Source: Bradyrhizobium diazoefficiens USDA 110 (lineage in GTDB: Bacteria; Pseudomonadota; Alphaproteobacteria; Rhizobiales; Xanthobacteraceae). From it: a stretch of 64,000 nt of DNA. Shown here piece after piece: positions 31,956 through 43,416 of this stretch. The DNA is taken from contig NC_004463.1 of assembly GCF_000011365.1 (NCBI RefSeq), positions 806,001 to 870,000 on the forward strand, written 5' to 3'. A program made the translations under genes and the position numbers. How positions within the stretch are numbered: position 1 is the stretch's first letter; every line of letters starts with the position of its first letter. Under the pieces are notes generated by a model that made no database searches, was not told the origin of the DNA, and was given only the letters and a program-made list of their open reading frames with translations.

Positions 31956-33074
31956 TCAATTTCTCTCGTTGCGACCGGGGCTGGCAGTCAGGCCGGTCAG
32001 GTTGAACACACGCTTGGGGATGATTTCGCCATTGCCGACTTCGGCAAGCGCCAAAAGGCGGCCTGCCACCGTGACATAGACTGTGCCGCTACAAGTGGGC
32101 GCATCCCGTCCGCGCAACAAAACGGCCTGGCCCCGATGGAGCCTTGCCGCATCAGCCCGAGTGACGGCCAGTGCCGGGATGTCGTCCAGCGCGGTCTCAA
32201 CGGGCAAAAGCGCGTCGGCGAGGCTGCCCTCGCCGGACGCGGCTCTATCGCACAAAGCCTCCAACTGATCCAGCGGAATCATGTCGTTTTCGCCAAATGG
32301 GCCGACCAGGGTCCGCCGCAGCGCGCAGATATGGCCATAAGTGCCGAGAATCCGGCCCATATCGCGGGCCAGCGCGCGGACATAGGTGCCCTTGCCGCAT
32401 TCGGCCTCGAACACGGCCCGGTCGTTATCCGGTTGATCCACAAGGGTTAATCGGTGAATCTCGACCGGGCGGGGAGCCAGCTCCACGACCTCGCCGTCGC
32501 GGGCGAGGTCATAGGCGCGCTCGCCCTGGATCTTGATCGCAGAATAGCGCGGCGGGATCTGCTCGATCACCCCGGTGAAGCGGGGCAACAGCGCCAGGAT
32601 GGCCTCCCGGGTCGGGCGCAGCTCGGAGGTCGCGGTCACCCGGCCCTCGATGTCGTCGGTGTCGCGCTCCTCGCCCCAGCACACGGTGAACTGGTAGCGC
32701 TTGCGGCCGTCCATGACGAAGGGAACCGTCTTGGTGGCTTCGCCGAGCGCAATCGGCAGGCCGCCGGAAGCGAGCGGATCGAGCGTGCCGGCGTGGCCGG
32801 CGCGCTTGGCGTTGAACAGGCGCTTGAGCACGGCGACGGCCTGCGTCGAGGTCATGCCGATCGGCTTGTCGAGCACGACCCAGCCATGGACGTCGCGGCG
32901 GTCGCGGCGAACCTGGTTGCCCTTCTGCTGCTTGGCGCGGGGATCGTTGTTGACGCGGCGCGGCTCCTGGTGCGGCTGGGAATTGCCGCCCATGTCCGCA
33001 AAATTATTTTTCTGCACGTCGCGCTGATCGGCCTGTTCGCCGCCGATCGTGCCGTGAGCCGGGTCCATCGTCAT
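31956..33074 (-). CDS. truB: tRNA pseudouridine(55) synthase
   Basis: This 372-residue enzyme makes pseudouridine 55 in the T-loop of tRNAs. The catalytic Asp is in [14 protein letters not shown], with [13 protein letters not shown] and [13 protein letters not shown] also typical, and [13 protein letters not shown] later. It carries an N-terminal charged, Gln/Asn-rich extension of about 60 residues before the core, longer than in enterobacteria. The ATG overlaps the rbfA stop (ATGA), so the extension is probably translated. Confidence 0.95.
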   Translation of the reverse strand: MTMDPAHGTIGGEQADQRDVQKNNFADMGGNSQPHQEPRRVNNDPRAKQQKGNQVRRDRRDVHGWVVLDKPIGMTSTQAVAVLKRLFNAKRAGHAGTLDPLASGGLPIALGEATKTVPFVMDGRKRYQFTVCWGEERDTDDIEGRVTATSELRPTREAILALLPRFTGVIEQIPPRYSAIKIQGERAYDLARDGEVVELAPRPVEIHRLTLVDQPDNDRAVFEAECGKGTYVRALARDMGRILGTYGHICALRRTLVGPFGENDMIPLDQLEALCDRAASGEGSLADALLPVETALDDIPALAVTRADAARLHRGQAVLLRGRDAPTCSGTVYVTVAGRLLALAEVGNGEIIPKRVFNLTGLTASPGRNERN

Positions 33075-33505
33075 TGCTCTTCTTCCCGATCCGAATCCGG
33101 ATCCTGTTCCAGGTCCTTCTGCACCGCAGGTGTTCGCAAAAGCTTCTCGATCCGTTCTGCTTCGTCGAATCGCTCGTCGACGCGGAAGCGAACGTCAGGT
33201 GCAAATTTCAGGTTAACGCGCCGCGCGACTTCGCCGCGCAGGAATTTCTTGTTGCGCTCGAGCGCAGCGATGACGATCTCGGTGTCGCGGCCACCGAGCG
33301 GCATCACGTAGATTGTCGCGAGCTTCAGGTCGGGGGACATCCGCACCTCCGGCACGGTGACGATGTGACCTTCGAGGTCCGCATCATGCACGTTGCCTTG
33401 CGCCAGAATCTCGGCCATCGCATGGCGAACCTGCTCGCCGACGCGCAACTGGCGCTGCGAGCCTCCGCCGGACGCGGAACTTTTTTTCTGGTGGTGGCGC
33501 GGCAT
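33071..33505 (-). CDS. rbfA: Ribosome-binding factor A
   Basis: This 144-residue KH-fold protein matures the 30S subunit and the 5' end of 16S rRNA. It shows [37 protein letters not shown] and the basic [21 protein letters not shown] segment. I start at 33505 (MPRHHQKKS), with GAGGTGA upstream; a GTG at 33517 is possible. The C-terminal tail is acidic. It is coupled to truB by a four-base overlap. Confidence 0.95.
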   Translation of the reverse strand: MPRHHQKKSSASGGGSQRQLRVGEQVRHAMAEILAQGNVHDADLEGHIVTVPEVRMSPDLKLATIYVMPLGGRDTEIVIAALERNKKFLRGEVARRVNLKFAPDVRFRVDERFDEAERIEKLLRTPAVQKDLEQDPDSDREEEQ

Positions 33506-33658
33506 TCTGGAAATCACCTCGTCGTGCCCGCGTTTGGGACACGAGCATTGTCATTTGTCCGTTGAAACGAAGAGGCGCGGATGGCCGGAAAAAATCCGGC
33601 CATCTCACTCCCGCTATTTCAGCTCAAAAAGATCCGGGCGCTTCGGTAAGATTTGGAC

Positions 33659-36367
33659 TTACAGGGAGCGCTGGATCGTCTCCACGCGATAACACTCGAT
33701 CACGTCACCGGCACGCATGTCGTGATAGTTCTCGAAGGCCATGCCGCATTCCTGACCGGACTGGACTTCCTTCACTTCGTCCTTGAAGCGCTTCAGCGTC
33801 GACAGCTTGCCTTCGTGCACGACGACGTTGTCGCGGATCAGGCGCACATTGGCGCCGCGTTCCACGGTGCCGTCGGTGACGCGGCAGCCGGCGACCTTGC
33901 CGACCTTGGAGATGTTGAAGATCTCCAGGATCGCGGCATTGCCAAGCATGGTCTCGCGCAAGGTCGGCGCGAGCAGGCCGCTCATCGCCTTCTTCACGTC
34001 GTCCACGAGGTCGTAGATGATGTTGTAGTAGCGGATCTCGATGCCGTTGCGCTTGGCGGCCGCAGCGGCTTCCTTGTTGGCACGAACCGAGAAGCCGATG
34101 ATCGCGGCGTTGAAGCCTTCCGCGAGCGTCACGTCCGACTCCGAGATACCGCCGACGCCGGCATGCAGAATGCGGGCGGCGACTTCGTCGGTGCCGAGCT
34201 TCTCCAGCGAGCCGAGGATCGCTTCCAGCGAGCCCTGCACGTCGGCCTTGATGATCAGCGGGAATTCCTTGCGGCCCGCCGTCTTCAGCTGCGACATCAT
34301 CTGCTCGAGCGAGCCGCGCATGCCGGAGATCGAGGCTGCCGCGTTCTCGCGCTTCTGGTGCGCGCGGTAGCTCGTGACCTGGCGGGCGCGGGCTTCGTTC
34401 TCGACCACGGCGAGGCGATCGCCGGCTTCCGGCGGACCGTTGAAGCCGAGCACCTCGACCGGCACCGACGGACCTGCTTCCTGCACCGTCTCGCCCTGGT
34501 CCGAGATCAGCGCGCGGACGCGGCCCATCTCGGCGCCGGCAACGATGATGTCGCCGACACGGAGCGTGCCGCGCTGAACCAGCACGGTCGCGACCGGGCC
34601 ACGGCCGCGGTCGAGCTTGGCCTCGATCACGGTGCCTTCGGCCGGACGCTCCGAATTGGTCTTCAGGTCGAGGATATCGGCCTGGAGCGCGATCATCTCG
34701 AGCAGCTTGTCGAGATTGGTCTTGTTCTTGGCGGACACCTCGACGTCGACGACGTCGCCGCCGAAGGATTCCACCTGCACTTCGTGCTGGAGCAGCTCGG
34801 TGCGCACGCGCTCGGGCTTGGCATCGGGCTTGTCGATCTTGTTGATGGCAACGATGATCGGCACCCGCGCCGCCTTGGCGTGGTTGATGGCTTCGACGGT
34901 CTGCGGCATCACGCCGTCATCGGCCGCGACCACCAGCACGACGATGTCGGTGACCTTGGCGCCGCGGGCGCGCATCGCGGTGAACGCGGCGTGGCCGGGC
35001 GTGTCGATGAAGGTGATCTTCTTGCCGCTTTCGGGCGACACCACCTGATAGGCGCCGATATGCTGGGTGATGCCGCCGGCTTCGCCGGAGACCACGTTGG
35101 CATGTCGGAGCGCGTCGAGCAGCGAGGTCTTGCCGTGGTCGACGTGACCCATCACGGTCACCACGGGCGAACGCGTCTCGGTGTCGGTGGAATCGTCGAC
35201 CTGGTCGAACAGGCCTTCTTCAACGTCGGACGCGGCGACGCGCTTGACGGTGTGACCGAGCTCTTCGGCGATCAGCTGCGCGGTGTCGGCGTCGATCACG
35301 TCGGTGATCTTGTGCATCGCGCCCTGCTTCATCAGCATGCGGATGACGTCGACCGCGCGCTCGGCCATGCGGTTGGCGAGCTCCTGGATCGTGATCGCTT
35401 CCGGAATGATCACCTCGCGGATGAGCTTTTCCTTCGGCTCGTTCGAGGCATGGCCCTTCAGACGCTGGGTGCGGCGGCGGAACGAGGCGATCGAGCGCTC
35501 GCGCACCTCGTCGGCGTTGAGCGCGGTGACCACCGTGAGACGGCCGCGCTCTTTCTGCGGGCCGGGCTTGTGAGTGGTCTTGGGAGGCGGCGCGGGACGC
35601 GCGGCGCCGCCGGGACCGCGACGGATCTGGCGCGGCGCCTCGTCCTCGTCCGGCTCGGCCGCAACTGCGGGGCCGCGACCTGCCGGTGCACCCGGACGCT
35701 GCGCGGTCGTCGTTGCAGGACGCGCGGTCGTTGTTCCCGGGCGGGTCGTCGTGGTTCCGGGCCGTGCCGCGGGGGCGCCGGGGCGCGGTGCGGGCGCGGC
35801 CGGCGCTGCGGTCGCGGGACGCGCGGCCGATGCCGGCTGCTCGCCCTCGCCAAAACGCTTCTTGGCCTCGGTCTCGGCCTTCCGCTTGGCTTCGTCCTCG
35901 TGGCGATGGCGCTCGTCCTCGGCCTTGCGGCGGGCTTCGGCGGCTTCGCGCTCGGCGCGTTCGGCGGCCTCGCGGACAGCGCGGCGCTGGGCCTCTTCCT
36001 CGGCCTGGCGGCGTTCCTCGACTTCGCGCAGCTTGGCATCGGCCAGCGCGCTGGCACGGGCCGAACGCTCGTCCTCGGTCAGGGTGCGCAGCACCACGCC
36101 GGAACCGGCATTGCGCGGCGGGGCGGGCGGCGGAGCCGGGCGCGACGGGGCAGGCGCGGCGGGCGCCGGCTTTGCGGTCACCTCGGGCGCGTGCGGCTCG
36201 GGACCGTCGCCAATACGGCGCTTGCCGCGCTTCTCGACCACGACCTGCTTGCTCCGGCCGTGGCTGAAGCTCTGGCGCACGGTGCCCGTTTCGACGCGCG
36301 GCTTGAGCGATAGCGTCTTGCTCGGAACGCTCAGCTTCTTGTCGCCAGGGGTCTTGGTATCAACCAT
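33659..36367 (-). CDS. infB: Translation initiation factor IF-2
   Basis: This 902-residue GTPase brings initiator tRNA to the ribosome. The N-terminal third is a long charged coiled region ([21 protein letters not shown]) followed by a low-complexity Pro/Ala/Arg/Thr stretch. The G domain begins [16 protein letters not shown], with DTPGHAAF and [10 protein letters not shown]. The C-terminal domains are complete. The Pro/Ala/Thr repeats near residues 200-260 are probably strain-variable. The gap to rbfA (33506-33658) holds a hairpin (33580-33604) without a T tract. Confidence 0.98.
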   Translation of the reverse strand: MVDTKTPGDKKLSVPSKTLSLKPRVETGTVRQSFSHGRSKQVVVEKRGKRRIGDGPEPHAPEVTAKPAPAAPAPSRPAPPPAPPRNAGSGVVLRTLTEDERSARASALADAKLREVEERRQAEEEAQRRAVREAAERAEREAAEARRKAEDERHRHEDEAKRKAETEAKKRFGEGEQPASAARPATAAPAAPAPRPGAPAARPGTTTTRPGTTTARPATTTAQRPGAPAGRGPAVAAEPDEDEAPRQIRRGPGGAARPAPPPKTTHKPGPQKERGRLTVVTALNADEVRERSIASFRRRTQRLKGHASNEPKEKLIREVIIPEAITIQELANRMAERAVDVIRMLMKQGAMHKITDVIDADTAQLIAEELGHTVKRVAASDVEEGLFDQVDDSTDTETRSPVVTVMGHVDHGKTSLLDALRHANVVSGEAGGITQHIGAYQVVSPESGKKITFIDTPGHAAFTAMRARGAKVTDIVVLVVAADDGVMPQTVEAINHAKAARVPIIVAINKIDKPDAKPERVRTELLQHEVQVESFGGDVVDVEVSAKNKTNLDKLLEMIALQADILDLKTNSERPAEGTVIEAKLDRGRGPVATVLVQRGTLRVGDIIVAGAEMGRVRALISDQGETVQEAGPSVPVEVLGFNGPPEAGDRLAVVENEARARQVTSYRAHQKRENAAASISGMRGSLEQMMSQLKTAGRKEFPLIIKADVQGSLEAILGSLEKLGTDEVAARILHAGVGGISESDVTLAEGFNAAIIGFSVRANKEAAAAAKRNGIEIRYYNIIYDLVDDVKKAMSGLLAPTLRETMLGNAAILEIFNISKVGKVAGCRVTDGTVERGANVRLIRDNVVVHEGKLSTLKRFKDEVKEVQSGQECGMAFENYHDMRAGDVIECYRVETIQRSL

Positions 36368-36438
36368 TCAGCAGTCCTAATCCTGATCTTGTTGTCGTTG
36401 TGCGTTGCCGCACAGTAATGTCGGTTGGTCGTTGTCTC

Positions 36439-37122
36439 TCAGAAATCCTGGCCGCGCTTTTCGGCAGTCTTGTCATCGTCCGCCATCCGGTATCGGACCA
36501 GCATCTGGCTACGTGACAGGAATGACCTGCTCGCCGGGCCCGCGAGCAGCGCAGCATGTATCACATTTGACCGGGTCAGTGCCAAATCCAATTCTATCGA
36601 TTTCAGTCCGGTCACGACGGGAATCTGCGGCTTGGCGCCGCGATTTCCGGCATTTTGACGCGCCAGCATGTCCAATTTGCGGATTCCGTCCGCGGCCCCG
36701 TCGCTGGCGTGGATCAGGACCTCGACCGTGCCTTCCCGAAGCGCGCTCTCGACCTTGCCGAAGCCGGCCACGACCTGGCCCGCCTTGGCGGCAATCCCAA
36801 GGGCTTCCGTCACGCTCCGGACCAGGAGCGCCTCGATGTCGGCGGGAAGCGTCTGAGGGGTGCGCAGCTCGCGCTTGAAGGCCTTGCTAAATTGGTGACG
36901 CCGCACCGCTTCCGCAACCACCTCGCGCGAGGCGGTGATCCACATGCCGCGTCCGGGCAGCTTGCGCTTGAGATCGGGAACTATGTGCCCTTCCGGCGAG
37001 ACGACGAAACGGATCAGCTCGTCGATCGGCCGGACCTCGCGGCTGACCGCGCACATCCGCATGGTCGCGGACCTTTCGGTCCGCGGCCCATGGTCGAGAT
37101 CGTGGTCAGTATCTGCGAGCAT
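36439..37122 (-). CDS. ylxR: YlxR/DUF448 RNA-binding protein with L7Ae-like domain
   Basis: This 227-residue protein has an N-terminal YlxR domain (TMRMCAVSREVRPIDELIRFV, then KLPGRGMWI) and an L7Ae-like C-terminal domain (KAGQVVAGFGKVESALREG, VLIHASDGAADG). It sits between nusA and infB, its conserved place. Some YlxR proteins act as RNase P-associated or transcription factors; the role here is not established. The tail of about 45 residues is basic. Confidence 0.92.
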   Translation of the reverse strand: MLADTDHDLDHGPRTERSATMRMCAVSREVRPIDELIRFVVSPEGHIVPDLKRKLPGRGMWITASREVVAEAVRRHQFSKAFKRELRTPQTLPADIEALLVRSVTEALGIAAKAGQVVAGFGKVESALREGTVEVLIHASDGAADGIRKLDMLARQNAGNRGAKPQIPVVTGLKSIELDLALTRSNVIHAALLAGPASRSFLSRSQMLVRYRMADDDKTAEKRGQDF

Positions 37123-37145
37123 CCGGGCGACATTCTCCTTCGTCC

Positions 37146-38756
37146 TTAAGCCGGCTGATCTTCGCTCGCCTCAGCCTCTTCAGCGGGCTTGGCGAGATCG
37201 GCCTCGGTGATCCAGCCGGCCTTGACGCGGGCCTGCATGATCATCGCTTCGGCATCGTCACGGGAAATCTCGATACCGTCGAGCGCACCCGGATATTTGG
37301 TGGTTTCGCCACCTTCCTTGCGCTCGGTCCAGCCGACCAGATCGTCGGTGGCGCAGCCGGCGAGGTCGTCGACGGTCTTGATGTCGTTCTCGCCGAACTT
37401 GACCAGCATCTTCGAGGTGACGCCGGGCACGTCCTTGAGAGCGTCCTCGACGCCGAGTTCCACGCGCTTGGCCTCGAGCTCGGCTTCCTGCTGCTCGAGA
37501 TATTCGCGGGCGCGGTTCTGGAGCTCCTGCGCGGTCTCCTCGTCAAAACCCTCGATGCCGGCGAGCTCCTTGATGTCCACCATGGCGAGTTCCTCGACCG
37601 AGGTGAAGCCTTCGGACGCCAGCAGCTGGCCGACCACTTCGTCGACGTTGAGCGATTCCATGAAGACGCGGGTGGAGTTCTCGAAGTCGGCCTGGCGGCG
37701 CTCCGATTCCTCCTGCTCGGTCAGGATGTCGATATCCCAGCCGGTGAGCTGCGAGGCGAGGCGCACGTTCTGGCCGCGGCGGCCGATCGCCAGCGAGAGC
37801 TGGTTGTTGGTATCGGGCACCACGACCTCGATGCGCTCGCGGTCTTCGTCGATGACGACCTTGGAGACTTCGGCCGGCGCCAGCGCGTTGACCACGAAGG
37901 TCGCGATGTCGGGCGACCAGGGAATGATGTCGATCTTCTCGCCCTGCAATTCGTTCACCACGGCCTGCACGCGCGAGCCGCGCATGCCGACGCAGGCGCC
38001 GACCGGATCGACCGAGGAATCGCGGGAAATCACGCCGATTTTCGCGCGCGAGCCGGGATCGCGGGCAACCGCCTTGATCTCGACGATGCCGTCATAGATT
38101 TCCGGCACTTCCTGCGCGAACAGCTTCGCCATGAACTGCGGATGGGTGCGGGAGAGGAAGATCTGCGGGCCGCGGGTCTCGCGGCGGACGTCGAAGATAT
38201 AGGCGCGGACGCGGTCGCCGTTGCGGAACACTTCGCGCGGCAGCATCTCGTCGCGGCGGATGATGGCTTCACCGCGGCCGAGATCGACGATCACGCTGCC
38301 ATATTCGACGCGCTTGACGACGCCGTTGACGATGTCGCCGATGCGGTCCTTGAATTCCTGATATTGCCGGTCGCGCTCGGCCTCGCGCACCTTCTGCACG
38401 ATCACCTGCTTGGCCGACTGCGCAGCGATGCGGCCATATTCGAGCGGCGGCAGGGTGTCGGCGATGGTGTCACCGACCTGGGCGCCGGGATTGGCGCGCT
38501 GCGCATCCACCAGCGAAATCTGGTTGGAGTGGTTTTCGACCTTCTCGACCACCAGCATGTGGCGCGACAGCCGCAGCTCGCCCTTCTTCGGGTCGATCTC
38601 GGCGTGAACGTCAGTTTCGCTGCCGTAACGGGCCCGCGCCGCCTTGGCGATGGCGTCCTCCATCGCCGCGATGACGATGCCGCGGTCGATCGATTTCTCG
38701 CGCGCGACGGCATCGGCGATCTGGAGCAGTTCAAGTCGATTGGCGCTGACTGCCAT
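37146..38756 (-). CDS. nusA: Transcription termination/antitermination protein NusA
   Basis: This 536-residue RNA polymerase accessory factor modulates pausing and termination. Domain order: N-terminal RNAP-binding domain (IADAVAREKSIDRGIVIAAME), S1, two KH domains (GACVGMRGSRVQAVVNEL; LAIGRRGQNVRLASQLTGWDI), then helix-hairpin-helix-like acidic repeats (FDEETAQELQNRAREYL). The start codon is two bases after the rimP stop. It may regulate its own operon through the leader terminator at 39635-39658. Confidence 0.98.
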   Translation of the reverse strand: MAVSANRLELLQIADAVAREKSIDRGIVIAAMEDAIAKAARARYGSETDVHAEIDPKKGELRLSRHMLVVEKVENHSNQISLVDAQRANPGAQVGDTIADTLPPLEYGRIAAQSAKQVIVQKVREAERDRQYQEFKDRIGDIVNGVVKRVEYGSVIVDLGRGEAIIRRDEMLPREVFRNGDRVRAYIFDVRRETRGPQIFLSRTHPQFMAKLFAQEVPEIYDGIVEIKAVARDPGSRAKIGVISRDSSVDPVGACVGMRGSRVQAVVNELQGEKIDIIPWSPDIATFVVNALAPAEVSKVVIDEDRERIEVVVPDTNNQLSLAIGRRGQNVRLASQLTGWDIDILTEQEESERRQADFENSTRVFMESLNVDEVVGQLLASEGFTSVEELAMVDIKELAGIEGFDEETAQELQNRAREYLEQQEAELEAKRVELGVEDALKDVPGVTSKMLVKFGENDIKTVDDLAGCATDDLVGWTERKEGGETTKYPGALDGIEISRDDAEAMIMQARVKAGWITEADLAKPAEEAEASEDQPA

Positions 38757-38758
38757 GG

Positions 38759-39538
<780 letters not shown>

Positions 39539-39560
39539 TTAAGGCTTGGTTACGATTTCA

Positions 39561-39788
<228 letters not shown>

Positions 39789-39875
39789 TCATCAACGGGG
39801 CCTAAATTCCCTGATTGTGGGGCGACTTGGACCAAGGGCGCACCCGCGGCGTGCCCTGTACGAGTTTGCGTTTTC

Positions 39876-40958
39876 ATGACCGTTGCCACGTCGCTCATTC
39901 CCGGACTGGACGATATCGTCAAACGCGGCGACCCCCGGCGCCGTGGCGAGATCGCGCGTGCCATCGCCGAGCTGTTCTTCCAGGATCCCGCCAAGCTCCG
40001 TCCCGAGCTCATAGATCTCTTCGACGATCTCCTGATTGATCTCGTCCCGCATGCCGAGCTCGCCTCGCGCGTCGATCTCGCCGAGCGCTTTTCGCGCCTG
40101 GACAACGCGCCGCGGCACCTGGTGAACCAGTTCGCGCGCGAAAACGAGATCATGGTGGCGGCCCCTGTGTTGCGCCGCTCGCCCGTGCTCGACGAAGCGG
40201 CGCTGGTCGAGATCGCGCGGCTGAAGGGCCAGGGTCATCTGCTGGCGATGACGGAGCGTCCCGCCCTGTCGTCTGTCGTCACCGACGTACTGGTCGAGCG
40301 CGGCGATCGCGACGTGGTGCGTCGCGCCGCAGGCAATGCCGGTGCGATGTTCTCACCCGGCGGCTATTCCGAGCTGATCAAGCGTGCCGCGCAGGACGGC
40401 GTGCTGACGCTCAAGATCGGCCAGCGCAACGATCTTTCGGGCGAGCACCTGAAAGAGCTGCTCAACGGCACGCTCGACGTCATTCGCCGCCGTCTCTCCA
40501 GCGTGGTCAATCCCGTGCGCCAGGTCGAGATCAAGCGCGCCATGGCGGCCATCGAGGAGGCCGCGCTGCCGCCCGGGCCGCGGCGCGATTTCACGGCGGC
40601 ACAGCGCACGGTGCTCGGCTTGCATCGCGAGGGCCATCTCGGCGAGAGCGCGCTGCTCGGCTTTGCCAAGGCAAACAAATACGAGGAAGCGATCGCCTCG
40701 CTCTCGGCGATGTCCGGCGTCCGCCTCTCGATCCTCGACCGCCTGATCGCGGGCGACCGCTACGATCCGATTCTGATTCTGGGGCGCGTGCTCAATCTCG
40801 GCTGGCCCACGGTGCGCGCGCTCATCCTGCTCTGGTACGGTCCGCATCGCACGCCGGCCGATGCCGACATCGAGGCCGCCCGCATGAACTTCACGCGCCT
40901 GATGCCGACGACGGCGGAACGCGTCGTGAATTTCTGGCGCAACCGGCAGACGATCTGA
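39876..40958 (+). CDS. DUF2336 family protein
   Basis: This 360-residue helical protein belongs to the DUF2336 group found in alphaproteobacteria; alpha-helical repeats are suggested by recurrent LxxLL-type and DxxLxxxVLRR segments. No signal peptide or membrane segment is seen. Function is unknown. It is the only plus-strand gene within the long minus-strand cluster, between trmB and rimP, and is divergent from rimP. Confidence 0.75.
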   Translation: MTVATSLIPGLDDIVKRGDPRRRGEIARAIAELFFQDPAKLRPELIDLFDDLLIDLVPHAELASRVDLAERFSRLDNAPRHLVNQFARENEIMVAAPVLRRSPVLDEAALVEIARLKGQGHLLAMTERPALSSVVTDVLVERGDRDVVRRAAGNAGAMFSPGGYSELIKRAAQDGVLTLKIGQRNDLSGEHLKELLNGTLDVIRRRLSSVVNPVRQVEIKRAMAAIEEAALPPGPRRDFTAAQRTVLGLHREGHLGESALLGFAKANKYEEAIASLSAMSGVRLSILDRLIAGDRYDPILILGRVLNLGWPTVRALILLWYGPHRTPADADIEAARMNFTRLMPTTAERVVNFWRNRQTI

Positions 40959-40972
40959 AGTTACTGTGTTGG

Positions 40973-41049
40973 TCATTCCGGGGCGATGCGAAGCATCGAA
41001 CCCGGAATCTCGAGGTTCCGGGTTCGCGCTTCGCGCGCCCCGGAACGAC
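40973..41049. repeat. GTCATTCCGGGGCG palindromic repeat, copy 3
   Basis: It starts GTCATTCCGGGGCGATGCG and ends GCGCCCCGGAACGAC, with central CCCGGAATCTCGAGG/TTCCGGG. It fills the convergent gap between the DUF2336 gene and trmB. Confidence 0.85.
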
Positions 41050-41051
41050 AA

Positions 41052-41762
41052 TCAGCTTCTTCTGAACCGCAAATACGCGGCCTTGCGTCCTTCGCGCGCG
41101 GCCTTCCGGCCGTAGCGCGTCATCGTGTAGCCGTCCCATGGCTGCCGGAAATCGTCGGCGCGCTCCGCAAGCCATTTGAAGTCCGCCGAGCGCGCAAGAT
41201 GCGACAGCGTCCAGGCGCAGTAATCGTCGATGTCGCAGACGAAGCGGAATTCGCCGCCGACCTTCAGCACGCGCGCCATTGCGGCGATGGTCCTGTCCTG
41301 GACGAAGCGCCGCTTCCAGTGCCGCCGCTTCGGCCAGGGATCCGGGTGGATCAGGTCGATCCGCGACAGCGAGGCCTTCGGCAGCCAGGCCAGGAGCTCG
41401 GCGGCATCGCCCGCGAACAGGCGGATGTTGGCGATGTTGCCGGCCTCGATCTGCGCGAGGATCTTCGCCATGCCGTTGACATAGGGCTCGCAGCCGATGA
41501 AGCCGGTCGTGGCGAAGTTCTGCGCCTCGGCCGCAAGATGCTCGCCGCCGCCGAAGCCGATCTCGAGCCGCACGTCGCTCGCCGCGGGATCGAAGATCTC
41601 GCACGCATTCCCCGGCGCCTCGCCCGCGATGTCGAGCGCAAGATGCGGCAGCAGATGATCGATCAGCTCGGCCTGGTGCTGCCTGAGCTTGTGGCCCTTG
41701 CGGCGCCCGAAGAAGGCGCGCTCGCTGTCATCGCGATCGGGATCTGACTTGCGTTCGCTCAT
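41052..41762 (-). CDS. trmB: tRNA (guanine-N7-)-methyltransferase TrmB
   Basis: This 236-residue SAM-dependent enzyme methylates G46 in tRNA variable loops. Signatures: LEIGFGGGEHLA, FIGCEPYVNGMAKIL and DLIHPDPWPKRRHWKRRFVQ. The start overlaps the stop of the upstream M20 peptidase gene (ATGA). In related genomes metK normally precedes it. Confidence 0.96.
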   Translation of the reverse strand: MSERKSDPDRDDSERAFFGRRKGHKLRQHQAELIDHLLPHLALDIAGEAPGNACEIFDPAASDVRLEIGFGGGEHLAAEAQNFATTGFIGCEPYVNGMAKILAQIEAGNIANIRLFAGDAAELLAWLPKASLSRIDLIHPDPWPKRRHWKRRFVQDRTIAAMARVLKVGGEFRFVCDIDDYCAWTLSHLARSADFKWLAERADDFRQPWDGYTMTRYGRKAAREGRKAAYLRFRRS

Positions 41763-42886
41763 CGCAGCGTCTGATACAGGCGATAGAGCAGCCGCGCGCG
41801 CGGTTCGAGCGACGAGACATAGAGCTGCTCATAATGGGTGTGTGCGCCCTTGCCGTCGACGCCGAGCCCGTCGAGCGTGCCGGTGTGGGGAGCGGTGAAA
41901 TTGCCGTCCGAGCCGCCGCCCGTGTAGGTGTCGATCAGTTCGAAGCCGATCTCCGTGGCGAGCGTCCTGGCATGCTCGTACAGCGAGGCACCTGCATTGC
42001 CCTTCTCGTAGGGCGGACGATTGAGCTCGCCGGTGACCCTGACGGTGACGCCGTTCGTCTTCGACCTCAGGGCGAGGATCTTGCCGACGAATTCGTCCGC
42101 ATCGGTGAAGCTCGGCACGCGCAGATCGATTTCGGCATAGGCCTCTTCCGGCGTCACGTTGGGGCGCGTGCCGCCGCGCACCACACCGACATTCACGGAG
42201 ACGCCGCGCGCCGGGTCGTTCATCCCTTCCAGCGTCAGGATGATATTGGCGAGCTCGCGGACGGCGCTGCGACCATCTTCGGGTCGCGAGCCGGCATGCG
42301 CCGGCACGCCTTTGATGAACACCTGGAAGCGTCCGACGCCCTTGCGTCCGGTGACGATCTTGCCGCCGTCGCGTGCCGGCTCCGTCACCAGCACGTATTT
42401 GGCCTTGCGCCCTTCCTTCTCGATCAGCGCACGCGAGGTGGGGCTGCCGATCTCCTCGTCGGAGGTGAACAAGTGGGTGATGCCGAGTGGCGAGCGCTCG
42501 GCCGTGGCGCAAAGCGCGCGAAACGCGTGATGGGCGATGTAGGCGCCGCCCTTCATGTCGTAGATGCCGGGACCGAACGCGCTGTCGCCTTCGACCTTGA
42601 ACGGCAGGCGCTCGATGAATCCCAGGGGATGAACGGTATCGAGGTGGCTCAGCACCAGGATGCCGGGCCGGTCCTGGCCCCAGGCCGAGCGTGCCAGCAG
42701 ATGATCGCCGCAGCCGTCGACGCCGGCGATGCGCTCGAGCGTGACAGGCAGATCGCGATAATGATCCGCGACCAACGACACCAGCCTGTTGACCTGTTCA
42801 GGCGCCTCTGTCGGCGTCTCGATCTCCACCCAGCGCCGGATGCCGTCGAGAATAGTTTGGTTATCGAACCAGTTGGAGTTCGTCAT
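41759..42886 (-). CDS. M20-family zinc carboxypeptidase
   Basis: This 375-residue M20 (ArgE/DapE/CPG2-like) hydrolase has LVLSHLDTVHP with the zinc His and Asp, DMKGGAYIAHHAF, and the catalytic Glu pair in FTSDEEIGSPTS, plus VLVTEPARDG. It resembles glutamate carboxypeptidases; substrate unknown. I start at 42886 (MTNSNWFDNQ); ten more codons are open upstream. It is coupled to trmB by a four-base overlap and occupies the place where metK stands in many alphaproteobacteria. Confidence 0.88.
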   Translation of the reverse strand: MTNSNWFDNQTILDGIRRWVEIETPTEAPEQVNRLVSLVADHYRDLPVTLERIAGVDGCGDHLLARSAWGQDRPGILVLSHLDTVHPLGFIERLPFKVEGDSAFGPGIYDMKGGAYIAHHAFRALCATAERSPLGITHLFTSDEEIGSPTSRALIEKEGRKAKYVLVTEPARDGGKIVTGRKGVGRFQVFIKGVPAHAGSRPEDGRSAVRELANIILTLEGMNDPARGVSVNVGVVRGGTRPNVTPEEAYAEIDLRVPSFTDADEFVGKILALRSKTNGVTVRVTGELNRPPYEKGNAGASLYEHARTLATEIGFELIDTYTGGGSDGNFTAPHTGTLDGLGVDGKGAHTHYEQLYVSSLEPRARLLYRLYQTLR

Positions 42887-43002
42887 GGGCGCATCTATGC
42901 CTTTGAATCGCATCATCCGGGAGGACGCGCGTCAAAGCGCGGCCGCAAATGACGACATAGGCCAGATTTGGCGCAGCCTCAAATCGATTGAGCTGGCGCG
43001 CC

Positions 43003-43416
43003 TCAGCGCTTGTCGGGACCTTCGCGTGCCGCGATCTGCTCGACGAGATCGACGATCGAGCGGCGCATCTTCGCATCAGTGATTCGCGTGAACGCCTTGG
43101 TCAAAGCGAGTCCCTCGGAGGTCGCGAGGAAGTCCGAGACGTAAGAGGGCGAGGCGCCTTCCGCGAAGCCGTTCGGGCCGGCCACACCGCTCGGTCCGCC
43201 TTCGAACAGGAACGACACCGGCACCTGGAGAATTTCGGCAATCTGCTGGATGCGGCTCGCGCCGACCCGGTTCGTGCCCTTCTCGTATTTCTGGATCTGC
43301 TGGAAAGTCAGGCCCAAAGCTTCACCGAGCTTTTCCTGGCTCATGCCCAACATGATGCGGCGCATGCGCACGCGGCTGCCGACATATTTGTCAACAGGGT
43401 TGGGCGCTTTCGACAT
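43003..43416 (-). CDS. praR: PraR-like XRE-family transcriptional regulator
   Basis: This 137-residue regulator has an N-terminal lambda-Cro/C1 helix-turn-helix (SRVRMRRIMLGMSQEKLGEA, FQQIQKYEKGTNRVGAS) and a C-terminal helical region. In rhizobia this family (PraR) affects quorum sensing and biofilm traits; that is homology-based. I start at 43416, seven bases after GGAGG. An imperfect inverted repeat at 43577-43602 upstream could be an operator. It lies between lnt and trmB as in other Rhizobiales. Confidence 0.8.
   Translation of the reverse strand: MSKAPNPVDKYVGSRVRMRRIMLGMSQEKLGEALGLTFQQIQKYEKGTNRVGASRIQQIAEILQVPVSFLFEGGPSGVAGPNGFAEGASPSYVSDFLATSEGLALTKAFTRITDAKMRRSIVDLVEQIAAREGPDKR

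Noticed and set aside
33653..36313. Very long plus-strand frame over infB
   Set aside because: Antisense to the complete IF-2; repetitive Gly/Arg/Asp composition is the complement of infB codons.
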